64,000 bases of DNA, taken from Plantago major. Its lineage: Eukaryota > Streptophyta > Magnoliopsida > Lamiales > Plantaginaceae. The stretch is from contig CM048840.1 of NCBI GenBank assembly GCA_026545765.1, positions 24,556,765-24,620,764 of the forward strand. The letters are read 5' to 3'. Under the pieces are notes generated by a model. It was not told where the DNA came from. It saw only the letters and a program-made list of their open reading frames with translations, and did no database searches. Position numbers and translations under genes: made by a program. This document shows positions 1 to 21,469 of the stretch, one piece after another; position 1 is the first letter of the stretch; each line of letters starts with the position of its first letter.

Positions 1-753
1 AAAATTGAAGATACTTAAAATTATACTTCAGTTAGTTATATTCCTTTAACATCTACCATAGTAGAAATTGACTTCATTCTATGACCGCTTGTCGTAGTGC
101 TTTTGCAAACCTGTCTAGCAGCTATGTTGGTAGTCTTAAACTGCAAAATCGCTATACTATTTATATGTTAATTCGAACCACTAGTTAATATTCCAGGCAA
201 CCAATGATGGATTAGTACAAAAACTATTAGCTCACCTGATGAAAAGTGAAAACACGAGAGATCTGCAACCTATTTAACAAAACCTAGTTGAATTTAGAAG
301 ATAACAACATGCTTTGATTACATAAATAAGAACATCTTTTTACTCAAACGTGAATGCACGTGAGATTCCGTACTATACTTGTTAACAGTAAAGTGCAATG
401 GTTTTTGTTATGTTTTGACAAGATAATCATGAGTACATGTGAGTGGCCTATTTATTGGCTAATTGCAAGATACTAAGGTAGAAGACTAAATCATATATAT
501 ATACACAGCAAAATAGATGCAGGCTTCTGTATCTTCAAGAATATCTTGAGCATCTTGAGTTCGATGTAATCCTCTCAATTTTCAGAAAGTGCTTGGGCTT
601 TGTTGAGACGGACCATACTCGTGTTTGAACCGATTTTACTTGGACTGAACCATCATCTTCAAGAGGCCCATCCTCCTCGTAACTCCGAGAATCAACCTTA
701 TAACACCCATGGGCCTCTTTGTCAATATTGCTTACCAGATACATGATGATGGC
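1..753. other. Downstream flank of FTSHI4, no gene seen
   Basis: This AT-rich stretch lies 3' of the minus-strand FTSHI4 stop codon and probably contains its 3' UTR and polyadenylation region. The only long open frame (about 535-744, minus) has no homology I recognise and no splice context. I see no RNA gene or transposon ends. Confidence 0.5.
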
Positions 754-9441
<8,688 letters not shown>

Positions 9442-10897
9442 CTCGTTGCAGTTAACGTTAAAATTTGGGTGTGAGAGTGCTCATCACCTGAGTCGCCTTG
9501 TTATCTGCTTTTGTTATTTCAAGCTTTTCTCTGTTTTATCAATTTGGAGAAGACAACCATGTCAATGTGTTGTGTATTTTCAAGTCCAAACCAAAACCCA
9601 CAAGTCCAATTTTAAAATTCCAAATACAACATCCATGAGAAAAAGCCCATTGCATATTTCATATGGAAATTTGAAGCGGATTTGTGTAACAACTCAAAGT
9701 TTCAATTGAGTTTAAGTATTTGATAACGATACTTATAACATGTTATGAAGGTGTAGTTTTATTTTCGTAAATCCATCTATAAGAACTCGGTAATCGTGTT
9801 TGGTCTTTAGCAATCTCTACTGTGAAGTTTTTGATTGTGTCTTGAAGTGAGTCAAATTACGCAGGAAAGACATCGTATGTTGGTATAATGGTAAAGATAT
9901 CACTTTGAAAAGCAATACATGAAATGCTTACCATCGGTAAATTGAGTCTCTATTGAATAGTGGTCTTGTCGTTGGATGTTACAGTTTGCTCGGATTGTCC
10001 CATAAACTTTATTGGGCTACAATTTGCCTCTAAGTTTTATATTGATGTGCAAAATGCCCCTACAGTTTGCATAGTTCCAATTTGTCCCCATAAATTTCAA
10101 ACTTTGTGTGATATGCTCTATGAAGTATTTGAATTTTGGTGCTTATAATAGGGGGTAAATTGCACACAATTTGAAATTTCAAGTCAAATCGCCATATGAC
10201 AGTTTGTACAAAGGTATAAACTTTAGGGGCACATTGCAATTTGCAACCTCCCAAGAATAGGGAGGACCTCAAACAGTTTAATAAACTTGGGGAATGATGT
10301 TACACATTTTGTTATCTACCCAAATATTATTTTAAATTTACATTTTTTTGGCAATTCTCTCTTATTGATATTGACCTGACGCTATGAGAGAATGCGTATT
10401 TTCATGATTTTGAAAGTTCTGAATAGGGATCTTGTTGATTCACCAAATAATCAGTGTTATCAGTTTCAAACAAGAAGAAGAATACTTCACATAACACGCA
10501 GACACGGGACAATCTACATTCAAATTACACACCAAAGAGCTGAAAACATAAGTTGTGTGAAAACAACTGCATCGAGCTAATATATCTTTAAACTTGTACC
10601 ACCTGTACGGGTTAACCACTGTCAATCAAAACAAAAAAAAAAACAAAAAAAAAAAAAAGAAATATAGAAGAGAAAAGGATAAGGTTTATTACTAGACAGG
10701 CACCCAACTTCTACATGTTAGTCACTAGGAAGAAAACTGCCACTGTAGCCTAATCTGTTGATACAGTATAGTATATATGCAACAGCCAGTAGCTGGCGTG
10801 TTTAGACTTTCATGTGCAGTCCAACCCTGGGAAAATATCATTATGCCTCGCGTGAGCTTGTTGTCCAGGTGATAAACGTGCTGATCTTTGACTCGTG
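9442..10897. other. Intergenic: FTSHI4 upstream region and O-fucosyltransferase 3' flank
   Basis: The part next to 9441 must hold the FTSHI4 promoter; I see no clear TATA box. At about 9975-10260 there are several phrases resembling 'tttgcccctaaagttt' in both orientations, a composition I associate with short non-autonomous transposons. I cannot define ends or a target duplication. From 10600 there are A-rich runs, then probable 3' UTR of the O-fucosyltransferase gene. Confidence 0.45.
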
Positions 10898-13800
10898 TTA
10901 CCTGTCTTGTGATTCACAAATACATTCAGGATACGGGTTTTGGTAGAAGGATTCCTCCAGCCTTAACCGAGCCCTGCCCCTGATTCCTGATGGCGCACCT
11001 CCTCTTTTTCGTGGTGCACCTTGTCTGCAAAAATGTAAAAAATATTAGCTGTTCAATCCTGCAAAGATACTGCCACATCACTTTTGCCTGAGATGAGAGC
11101 AAAGTGTTTGGTGACTGCTTCTTGGTTTCATCTCCCTTCCAATTTAGACGGCTATGTCTTAGCTACTGAAATAATTTTTCGACGGGGTTGAATACTTGGA
11201 TGTAATCAGATATTGGTTTCAATTTTAAGGTACATCTCTTTGTTAATCACTTCCCCCACTTCAAAGTTTGAAGACTAGATAGTTGACACTCCCTAAATCC
11301 TACAGGGGATGAAATGATGAATGCATTGGTTTTAGGAGGTAAAAAGCAAGTTTTTGTAGCATTAAGGAGGTATAGATAGACTAAACACTTCTAGAAAGAC
11401 AGAAGATATAAGAATATCGGTGTTTAATTCTGCATTGCTAGGTGTGATAATTTTGTGTGGAGAAAGACTTCAAGATACTGACACGTGCTTTGTAATTTAA
11501 GAGATTTAGTTGTTTGGCCATCACTTTACCTGTTCTTATGTAATTGCTTCACACGACGAGAGAAGGCTGCCCTTTCTATCAGTCCAGCTTCAAGTTTGTC
11601 AAATAAGACAACTAGGCCTCCCCTGCATGTTACACTAGTTTATAGCTAACAGCAAAATCAAGAACCAAGAGTATGTCATCATTGTGATGGTAGTGTGCGC
11701 TTATACAGGAAAAACAAAACTACAGAAAATTACGAAGCTGCAGAAAAGGAGTATATTTTCCACTTCCTGATACCTATATTGATTTGATTATTTTAGAGAG
11801 ATATGAAGTGGGATAACATTCCTTCGTTGCTCCAATTAGCTGCCCCCCTCTCCCACTAATATAACTTTCTCCTTCCAAGTATTTCTACCCCATACATTAA
11901 ATTTAAAAAAAAAAAAGGCAAGTGGTGTTTCTATTTTTGTTATTCTACGCAGATAATACTGCTAGCATGCTTGATTTAACCATATCATGATTTCACAGGT
12001 AGACTACCTGTCCGGGGTGATTGTCTTGCGGTGCCATAAGAAACGGCGGTGACCTTCAACAACTCTTGCCATGTTACCCGAATGTGATGGAATGAAAATA
12101 TCACTCTCTACGGACACAATATAATCAAGAGCTGCAGTTTGAGATGCATGATTCAAATATGGTTTTAGTTCTTGCTGGGATGCAAGCATTTCCTGCCACG
12201 AATGATACATGATGTTCAAAAAGGCAGCATTTGAAAGGGAATTTGGCTTGATTCAAGTCCTACGGTAATTCATTTAGCCGACTGAACTAACCTTGAAAAC
12301 AATCTTTGGAAAGCGAGAGGTGAGCTCTGAAAGGTGAGCCTCACCACCATAAATTTCCCCAGCAGCAATATATATTGTTGTAGATGAAGGGTAACCAAGG
12401 GCTTCAAGAAACAACCCAACCTCCTTGGGAGTTAAAGGGCAGAGGCCGCCTATTCTCTGTTCCGTTGCGTTAATGTTTTTAATCTTCCAATGACTTGTTT
12501 TCTCCCTAAAACAGAAAAGAAAAGAGGGACGTTAGTTTTCATAACGAATCCTCAGAAGATAAATTGAAAGCAAACAGGAGAAACTGAAAGAGTGTGCTAG
12601 TGAGATCTCTTTTCGTAAATTATACTACTAATATTTTAGTTTTAGTCCCTATAAATGTCCAGAAAAATATTAACAGAAAACTTAGTAACTGAAAGACAGC
12701 AGAAACAATTTTAAAATCCAAGCATTATTAGAAACTACTACAAAATACAGCATACATCAAATGGAGCAAATCTAATGTTTATTCTTCTAACATAATGCCG
12801 AGCATCTCATTCTATACAGTCCACTCCCGCCCAATAGTACTAGTCAAACATATATTATTTGCCTAGTGTATACCATTTCCATTTCCCTCGGCTGGAACTG
12901 TTCATTGTTCCTTCCTCGCCATGCTCTGATATTCAATCTCTCACTGTGTAAAGAAAAAAAAAACATTTTTGGCAAAAAAGTTGACACAATAATTTGAATG
13001 TCTTTGTTTCAGGTGAACACAGATTCTATAGCAGGCCACTTAGGAATATTTCTGACTGATTGAATTAGTAAGCAATTGATGATTCTTTACGTATTCATGT
13101 ATGTCTTTAAGAATTCATAACATTCAGGATTAACACCAAAAATCTTTTCACCTCATTAGTCTGAGTTCCTCTGACTCTGCATCAGTGAGACCATAAGTAC
13201 ATCCAGTGAAAGATAACATGTCTTTCTCATATCTTAAGTGAAGGGCAATGTATCTCTGTCCATTTGATTTCAGTCGCTCCACTAGCTTCTGTGGTGTCAG
13301 CGTCATTTATGCTCAGAACCTAATATAACATGAATCCCCATAGGAGACCTCTTAAATGCATTCGCAGAAATTAGTCAAATTACTAAGTTCAGGTGAGCGT
13401 AGATAATCCGGCATACTATACTTTTAGGACCCAAAGACATCTTTGCAATCTTCAAGTTAGTACTGAGTGCCTATTTGCAAAAAGTCAAAGACTAATTGTT
13501 ATTGTGAAGTGCTTAATGTAGCACAATCAGGTAAAAGTGAGTTTTAAGAGGAATCCGGTGAGTGTTTGCAGGAGGTGCTGAAAAACTGTGTGAACCTAAA
13601 TAAGCTGAAAGAATCACAAAGTTAGCTGATTATTCAAAAGTCATTATATTTGTTCATACCTAGAGAATCAGATGCTAAAAGCCATTGCAAATACCATTTG
13701 GACTGCTTTTTAGTACAGCAGTTCTACAATCAGTTTGCAATTTCATTTACAGACATCAACTAGATTTGATAATGGATTTGAAACTTAAATGCTAACTGGA

Positions 13801-16800
13801 ATTTCAGTGAGCCTGCAGTGCAGGTATGATTTGAAAAGACAGGATCGGGAATTTTACCTTTCCCAGATTTTCAATGGTAGGAGAAAAGCGGAGACCATGA
13901 TACAGAGCACGACATCTCAATCTTTGAATGTCAACGGGTAGATCATTGTTTGCAAGTCTGGAGTCTGACTTCGCAACGTGAATCACCTGCAGAACAATTA
14001 TGTTATTTCATATTGACCCAATATAGATTTTGCCTTGTTACGATAATTGCATTCAGATTATCAGATTATGCTTAGCAATGTATGTACATATATTTTTAAG
14101 ATTATAAAACCAATGTTGAAACATTTATTCACTGACAGAGATACCAGTTGAGATGAATAAGCTATATGATTCCATGCTATTTTGCAAGTAATTTGATTCT
14201 AACTGGTGCATATTTGGACGAGCAAATGACAAAAGGGAGAGTCAGTGTTAACTTGCCTGATATTCTTTCCACAGCTGTCTCATTTCTTCATAGTAGCCCA
14301 CACCGGACCACGTCGTGAAGTGTTTCCTGGCATGAGGCACAGATTCCAACTCTTTTGGAAGTTCTTTCACAATTCTCACATCTTGTTGCAAAGATTTGAT
14401 GAAGTGAAGTTCATCAAATACGTCAGCAAATGTACTGAAAATAATTAAAAAACTGAGTGTATAATATATAGAAATCACAAAGCCAGGCCTATGAACAGAA
14501 TCCCTGTATCATGACAAGCTACATAGACCAATCATGGGGAGTAAATTATCATGTTGCATCAAACTATTTACCTGGTATCTTGCCAGAAGGAACGCTTATC
14601 CAGTTGGGGAATCACTAATGTTGCATTCATTATGTGTGCCACAGCGACCATATCAGCAATCTAAAAGAAACAGAAAGTTGGTGAAAGGATAAAGCAAAAC
14701 AAGAAGTACTAAAAGAATGTTCATGTCTTCATTTTAGCTTAGGGATTGAATTAGACAAATGGAAGTAGCATTTCAATTAACGAAATTAAAGCATGTCATG
14801 CCACAGTATGAATGACTAGAGTTCCACCACAGTAGCAAAATGAAGAAAGATAATGCTGTTAAATCCTCGCATGGTGGTAATGTCGGAGACTCCGAGTAAC
14901 ATAATCTGGTTTAAAGTTCCATATGTAGATAGAGCCTTCAAAATGTTAAGTGTCATTTGTCATGTTTGATCCCATATATTGATAAAGATTCGGACTTCAA
15001 ATGATCGCCGCTTCTATTTTAGAGATAACAACACTGTCTCAGTTTTAGTTCTAGTTTCAGTTTTCTCCTTCCTGGAGACTGGAAACCATTTAGTTGGGAA
15101 AAAACAGCTGGTGACATTGTCAATGTTATTTCTCAGTGGATGAAACAAGATTTATGAAACACGCAAATCGTACTTTTTGGATAGTCTTGCAGCATCAGTT
15201 TTCTGGTTGGCTGTTTAACAGCATTATCAGCAGCCTGTATAAATTTTAGATAAAATCCAGACAAAAGTATAATGTTTCTGCGGAACTAATAAATGTTCTA
15301 CATACTCAGTTACAGGGTAATCCTTATGGCAAAAAAATCTCAAAGTACTGGTCTTAAAATGGACACCAACCGAGTTTGCATTCCTGAACAGCAATTCTCA
15401 TAGAAACATCATATATAACACTATAATTGTTTCTACAAAAGCAGGTGAAATTCCGGTAGTTCATCTCTAGTTTGAAATTTATGAAGCACCAACATGTAAC
15501 AACGGAACGGAGAAGGATGAAAATCTTACACCCGTGCGCATTTGATTTAATCCTCCATTACTTCGGACAGTCATATAACGGTCCGATGCTCCAATTGCTG
15601 AACACATATGATACAGCCCATAATTATTTCAGACGAGATACTAGAAATAAAAGCAAGAGAGACACGAAAACAATGAGGTCATAGAAGATTACCGAACCTT
15701 TATATTTACTAGATGATTCGGTGCATGGACGCAATCTACGACTGGAAGGAGTTGCCCAAAGTTTATCATATAATAGCTGCAGGCATAATAGAATTAGCCA
15801 TATCACCAGTATTTATGTTCCTTCCCCGTCTAAATATAACACTAGCTCATTCCAGATTTAGTAAGTGTGCTTTGTAACTTCAACTGAATTCTAGAGACTA
15901 AAAGCTGTAAAAACAAGTGAATCCGGATGCAACTTTGGATGGAGACATTTTTGCACTAGCCTTATAATGATCTTGGGGTGAATCAAACCTTTAATACGAT
16001 ATAATAGAATACTAAGTACACTCTTAGTCTTGTAGTAACCTGTTCAACAAAATTGCGTAAGAAGGAACATGCATTGAAAATGTGAAGCTTTCTGGGAGCA
16101 AAAACACTTGAATAAGCTAACAAGTGCTCTAGATTTTCATGACATGGCAAAAATACAAGTCCTTAAACATCTAAATTCTTTAATACTTGGATTCTTGCAA
16201 GTATGTTACGGACTAACCTTAACTGAATCGAATGGAATAAACTTTGAACACCTAATGCCTGACATGTAAGGACGCGAATTGGATATGATGTTATTGTTCA
16301 ATACCTAATTGGACGCATACATCGTGGAGTAACAAAAGCCGTGAGTAAACCAAAAACTGAATTTACCCCATGTTATAAGTTTACTGAGACGAAAATGTAA
16401 AATCCAAAATTCCAAACAAATCGAGCTCCAATCATGAACAATTAAAGATTTAAATCAAAATTGGTAACAACTTCAGCATCTCAATCGCAATTAGATGTCG
16501 GCCATTCTCATCAGTAAAAAATCCAAAGGGGAAGCAGAAAAGTAACACAGTCGTGATCACATTCGCAATCCAAATCAAGCAAGGAAAAACAATAAGAGCA
16601 ATAGAAGAATCACCTTGTCGGATGTGGAATGCTCTATTCTAACTAGCGGCAAATTGTCGTGTTCGTGCTCTGAGATATCCTTGCTGTACAGGACGAAAAT
16701 GGATATAGAGAGAGTGCTTAGGAGAATTACGTAAAGAGTGACTGGCAGAACAGATGACTTTCTGTATCTCGATGTGAATGTGTTCTTGGTATGGGAATTG

Positions 16801-16817
16801 ACCCTTGAATTAACCAT
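10898..16817 (-). CDS. Plant O-fucosyltransferase family protein (PF10250-type, type II membrane)
   Basis: Eleven exons join in frame to 500 aa: 16817-16614, 15776-15698, 15597-15530, 14660-14572, 14434-14257, 13986-13858, 13288-13152, 12505-12292, 12192-12008, 11622-11530, 11024-10898. A short basic N-terminus and one hydrophobic helix (about residues 22-45) make a Golgi signal anchor. Family motifs follow: GGLNQMRTG at the exon 3 end, HLRYEKDML near 266-274 with the conserved Arg, and the C-terminal [13 protein letters not shown] and VEGHRRF block near 396-418. These belong to the GDP-fucose protein O-fucosyltransferase-like family, much expanded in plants; most members lack a proven substrate. 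The tail ends in NPYPECIC. Its position beside FTSHI4 matches At5g64600, as I remember that map. The intron after exon 5 starts with GC (CAG|GCAAGT) and ends with AG. The exact acceptor or glycan is unknown. Confidence 0.93.
14256..14257 (-). other. GC-AG 5' splice site in the O-fucosyltransferase gene
   Basis: Exon 5 ends ...TATCAG and the intron opens GCAAGT rather than GTAAGT. The next exon begins at 13986 after a normal CAG and the protein reads through in frame ([11 protein letters not shown]). CAG|GCAAGT is the usual sequence for the minority GC-AG intron class, so this is a real non-canonical donor rather than a broken one. Confidence 0.85.
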
Positions 16818-17022
16818 GATTGTGTCATTTACAGATCTGTGATTCCGTTGGTGTACATCTTCTTCTTCTTCTACAGTTCTACTCCTGTGACTGGTTTTTG
16901 CAGGTTTGTGGTGTAAGCGGTCGAGCTGAACCGAATTGGGAAATCACTTTTGGCCGAGGACCTGTTTGCACAAAATTATGAAGATAAGGTTTAACGTATA
17001 TGAAGGGAAATAGGGATGAGTA

Positions 17023-17764
17023 AGGCTATCATCTCTTCTATAACTATCTTAGTCTCTGATTGGCCAAGTAAAAATATAAATATTAGGTGAAATTTGGTTA
17101 GATAGTTGATAAAGTTATCGATTAATTAATTGTTAAATTGATTTTAAATGTAAGTGTTTAGCAAATTAGCTGGTATTTTGTAAAAATAACATAAAAGATA
17201 TTACTCTTATTTTTATTTTTTTAACCTTTCTCATCGTATTATTAGTCTATAATTTTTTAAATAATAGTACATCACATTTTGTCCAATTATTCTAATATAT
17301 ATTCAATGTACTTTACATCGCCACTTTAATAACATCATCAAAATTATCAGAAGTTGAAAGAAATATTCGTTGAGCATTTTAACTTAGTAATGAAAAAAAA
17401 ATCAGTAATTGATGTGTACTACATGTATGCATTTTAAAGAGATGCGGATGCATTAATCCTTATGCTAGTTGCAAACAAGTACACAAAATTATAACAAAGG
17501 ATCCAACAATATAAAATATAAGTCGAGAATAATAAATAATAAAAACGGGTAGTTTTTCCTTCTTTTATTTTTCTAATTTAGGTCAGGGATATTTTCGGAA
17601 TAAAAAAATAAGAAAGAACTTTTTTTTAAAAAAAAAGCTAACTTGGGTAGCTTCTTAAATCAGCTAGCTATTAAGAAGCTGGGCGTTCACGTAACGAGCT
17701 TTTTATTAGTCAATGGTCAAAAAAATCTCATGGAGCTGAAAAGCTAGTGGTAAACAGAGCCTTA
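17023..17764. mobile_element. Possible hAT-type non-autonomous element
   Basis: The segment is bounded by direct copies of ATGAGTA (17016-17022 and 17765-17771). Its ends are similar in inverse orientation (AAGGCTAT... against AAGGCTCTG...). The interior holds repeated 'agctagct' and 'aaaagct' phrases that I associate with plant hAT MITEs. The eighth base of the duplication mismatches, so the exact boundary is unsure. It sits upstream of the O-fucosyltransferase gene and could affect its promoter. Confidence 0.4.
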
Positions 17765-17867
17765 ATGAGTAGGTATAGTAAAAGGGAATATTTTCCAAAT
17801 CTATAGCAAAATTCGGTTATCACGATAAATAATCAGTCAAAATCAATGCAAACTGGTCAGTAGTTTT

Positions 17868-17876
17868 TATATAAAT
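17868..17876 (+). promoter_or_regulatory. TATA box upstream of the split ORF
   Basis: TATATAAAT is followed about 60 bases later by a CT-rich leader (CTCTCTCTC) and an ATG at 18017. The spacing is typical of a plant core promoter. It suggests the ORF cut by the retrotransposon was once a transcribed gene. Confidence 0.45.
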
Positions 17877-18016
17877 ATTACAAATAAACAACACTCTCTT
17901 ACAAATGACACACAACTCAACCATCTTTCTCTCTAAAAAAAGAAAAACCCTCTCTCTCTCATTTCAGTTCATAATAGAGCAGACAGAGTGCAAATAACCC
18001 CAAAAGCATAAAAGGA

Positions 18017-18217
18017 ATGAATTACTTGGAATTTGTAGAGATTGACATAATGGTCAGTGGATCCAGAAGCGAGACAGGTAGAATTGGGGGTTATAGCCAG
18101 AGCGTGACGCCTTCATGGTGGTCGAGGAGCATTTTGGGAGAATTAGCCGGTGAAACGGCATCGTGGATGCAGATCGAGTTGTCGGAAGACGACGCAGTGA
18201 CAATCAGATTTCATCAC
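18017..18217 (+). pseudogene. 5' part of an unrecognised ORF cut by the retrotransposon
   Basis: An open frame of 67 codons begins at an ATG behind a TATA box and CT-rich leader, and runs straight into the 5' LTR boundary at 18218. I do not recognise the protein. It is rich in Ser, Trp and acidic residues (for example SWWSRSILGELAG). If the element and one target-site copy are removed, the same frame continues on the far side from 32721 and stops with TGA at 32778-32780. The original ORF would thus be under 100 codons, or a first exon whose reading differs from what I infer. It could also be a chance frame in an older transposon's end. Confidence 0.4.
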
Positions 18218-18901
18218 TGATATGTACCTTTAAGTCCTACTCCCGAACTAAGAAGACTTAATCATATCGGGACAATGCTATCAAGGGAGTTCGACCTCAC
18301 CAAAGTTAAGGGTCCGACTACACCAAGATCAAGAGGCCGACCCTCTAATACTTCAACCTTCGGACTACAATCCAAGGCTCATCTACTTAAATGGGCCAAG
18401 TCCATTAAGGGCCCATGAGCCCAACTTCTAGCATGGACGAATCCGGACCGTACACTTGGCACTCATCCAGGAGAGGATGATAACAAACATTTGCATATAA
18501 ATACAAGGCCTTTACTCCTCATAAATGGTAAGTAACGACTTCCGAAAATCTACTATCAAAGTTTTTAAGTCCTAGATTGAAAAGTCGACCGACTTATTAA
18601 CTAGTTGAATCTAAGTACCGGGTTGTCCTAGGCAAACCGGCCCAAAAGGGTCTAACCCCTTATTCTCTTGTCACATATCAACGACGGACACCACCGAGGA
18701 CCGACGGACTCGACCTCGGTCCACTTTTTCGTCCGCACACTTTTCGACCTTCGCGAAGTCACAAATTTAATCAAAGTAAAGGCGACTTGAACCAAGGACT
18801 ATTTGACTTCCACTAACTAATATCATCGTTCGAGCAAGAACTACATCAATCTAGGGCGTCGACGAACTAACTAGCGACTTATCCATTTTTACCCTACATC
18901 A
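18218..18901 (+). repeat. 5' LTR of the Tat-type element
   Basis: It starts TGATATG and ends CTACATCA, keeping the TG...CA rule. By eye it matches 32017-32715 with roughly 18-20 substitutions and three indels, the main one a 20-bp unit present only in the 3' copy. A TATA-like 'catataaata' lies near 18495. Confidence 0.93.
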
Positions 18902-18904
18902 TAT

Positions 18905-18922
18905 TGGCGCCGTCTGTGGGAA
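18905..18922 (+). other. Primer-binding site of the retrotransposon
   Basis: TGGCGCCGTCTGTGGGAA starts three bases after the 5' LTR. This form is common in Tat-type plant elements. I cannot confirm the matching tRNA from the sequence alone. Confidence 0.8.
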
Positions 18923-18941
18923 TCACTTAGTACAAAAAGCC

Positions 18942-20895
18942 ATGGCTTCAGCTAGAAGATGTACTAGAAGGACAGCTCCAGTAATCCTTAGATCAACAAC
19001 TTCTGATGTTGGGCCCCGAAGTCAAGTCCGCAACCGCACCCCACGGGAAGTCAATCCTTTCACAGGGAATCAACGGATCAATGAACATGATGATAGGGAT
19101 GGCCTCGAAGCTTCTCTTTCCACCACGGAACGACGAATGGGACAGCAACGCCCTCCCAATCCACCAACTCCGGCACTCATAGATGCAATGACTGTTATAC
19201 CTCAGGTCATTGCCGACGGTCTACTGGCCGGATACAATGAAGCTCAAATTCAACTTTTGCAAGCCACCCTGTTACTAAGGACCCAACCTCAATTAGGGCC
19301 AGGCGTGAACCTCCCAGACAACTCTAACAACGCACCACGAAGAAGCGCTCCCGTATTGCCGATCCAGAATCAACCACAAGTAACAACAGATCATGTGGTG
19401 GAATCCAGATGACCCCCGAACTCTCGAAATACCGATCGGTCCGAAAGTCTTAGAGCCTCAAGTCGTAGAGCCCCGGGAGACTTACGAAACATGCTAAATC
19501 GCCGGGCTCGGAGTAATTTGTACTCGAGAAACAATCGGAGGACAGGTAGAGAGGAGAACATGGGAGTCGATGAGAGAACACGCCGTTACCCAACTCCTTC
19601 TCGAACCACCGCGCGAAATTGGCAACGTCAAGATGACGGGAGAAGGGACCACGGGGAGCAATACGACGGGGAAGATGAAACTCTCAATGGGTACCGGGGC
19701 GACACACCACCCTAAAACCATCCCCTCCATGGACGATTCCATAATGAAAGAATACAGTCGTCAACCAAAATGACTAGGAATGATGATTATCGAGACAACA
19801 GGAGGGGAAGCCGAGATAGGGGAAGGGAACATCATCGAAACCACCAGGTCAAGGTCTGCCAGGACTCACAAGGGGGACAGGCACATGGATGAAACCGAAC
19901 AAATTAAAGAACAAGTTAGGATCCATGAAGCTGCCCTAGAATTGGAACGGTCAAAGCTAGAAACACTTACCCATGCAAGAGATATCATGAAATATGGAAG
20001 GAGCCTGAATCCTCTTTGCCAAGCTATGAGGGACACCGAACTCCCTCCGGGGAGGAGTGCCCCGAGTTCTAAGGAAACATATGAGGGAATCACATGCCCA
20101 ATAGATCACCGAATTCGTTTTGAGGCATCCCTGGGAGGCATGGGAGTATCGGACAATGTAAAGGCACAGTTATTTCCCAACACCCTCTACGGACCCGCCA
20201 TGACTTGGTGGAAGCACCTCCGGCCCAACACTATAACATCCTGGGACCAGATGATCTCCAAATTCACTCTGTGATTCGAGAACTTCCTCGAAACAGCTCG
20301 TCCAGTCAGCTACCTGGCAGAAATTGTGCAAAAGGAATATGAAAGCTTGAGATCGTTTGTTAAAAGGTTTGAACAAGCAGTTGTCCTCGTTGAGTCACAC
20401 CCCATCAAAGATCGAGTATTCCACATGGGCGAGAACACCAACAACGCTTCATTCCGCTACACGATTGTTGATGCAGGAATAACCACCAAACGAGAGTTGA
20501 ATGAAGTAATAAAAAAATTCTTGAGCACACACGAAAACCTCGACAAAATGATAGTGAGAGTCGAGGTCAAGAAGGCAAAACCAGTACCAGATAACACAAG
20601 GTTGGGAAACCAACATTTCAAGCAAAAAGTGGAAAGGTGACAGAAGAGGAAGGGTTGAGGAAATAAGGAGATCTCCCCGAAAAGTTTACATAAACTACGC
20701 TGACCTAAAAGCCCCCAAGGAACAAATCTTGACCATCATGCAAAGTCAAGGCGTCCCAATCCAATGGCCCCCCAAGCATAGGGAAACCAGGTTCACCAGG
20801 AACTTGAACGAGTACTGTCACTTCCACCAACAGACGGGACACTCCACCGGAAAATGCACGCACCTCAGACAGGAAATCCAGAGGTTGATTTAAAT
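18942..20895 (+). pseudogene. gag region of the Tat-type element, broken
   Basis: The frame opens at an ATG 20 bases after the primer-binding site and is rich in Arg, Pro and Asn. It stops at 19410, resumes in the same frame to 19715, then shifts frame. The capsid-like part (from 19780; block MTWWKHLRP) meets an in-frame TGA at 20272-20274 and continues beyond it to 20640. A single zinc knuckle of the CX2-HX-type follows near 20816-20860 (CHFHQQTGHSTGKC). The several stops and at least two frame changes show this copy makes no intact Gag. Confidence 0.85.
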
Positions 20896-21469
20896 GGGAT
20901 ATTTGCAAGAATACATCATGAGGAAGCCCGAGGGCACCGACCAACGCGAAGCCGGACGAAGGAACCAGTCCAATGAGTCGTGTGGTGCAAGGGACTGGAG
21001 AAATGCATCTCCCCGTCATTCTCCTCCCAGAGGGTCTAGCCCCAGGCATAACAGAGGTGAAAGGCCCGCTCCGATCAAGAGGCGCTCGTTTAGCCCAAGA
21101 AGACAATCAGTGTTACCCGGACCACCGAGCCCAAGAGGACGCCGAGAGGCCAGGAGATCCCAAAGTCCCCGGCGAGAGCGAGAAAATAGGAGATCCCCAA
21201 GTCCGGCACGAGAGAACAGGAGGGTAGCATACATCGAAACTCAACCGCCTTACGTAGATGATAACCCGGTCCATTTTGGGAGAATACTTAGCATTGTCGG
21301 AGGACCTACTGGAGGAGACAGTAGGAATGCTCGAGAAGCCATGGCAAGGTCACTGAGAAATTCGGATGAGAAATCCGTCAATATGGTGGCTCCCGGCACC
21401 AACGTGACCACCTTTGACGAATCTGAAGCACCCGGCCCCTCCATGCAAGGGAGAAGGATTGGTCCATGA

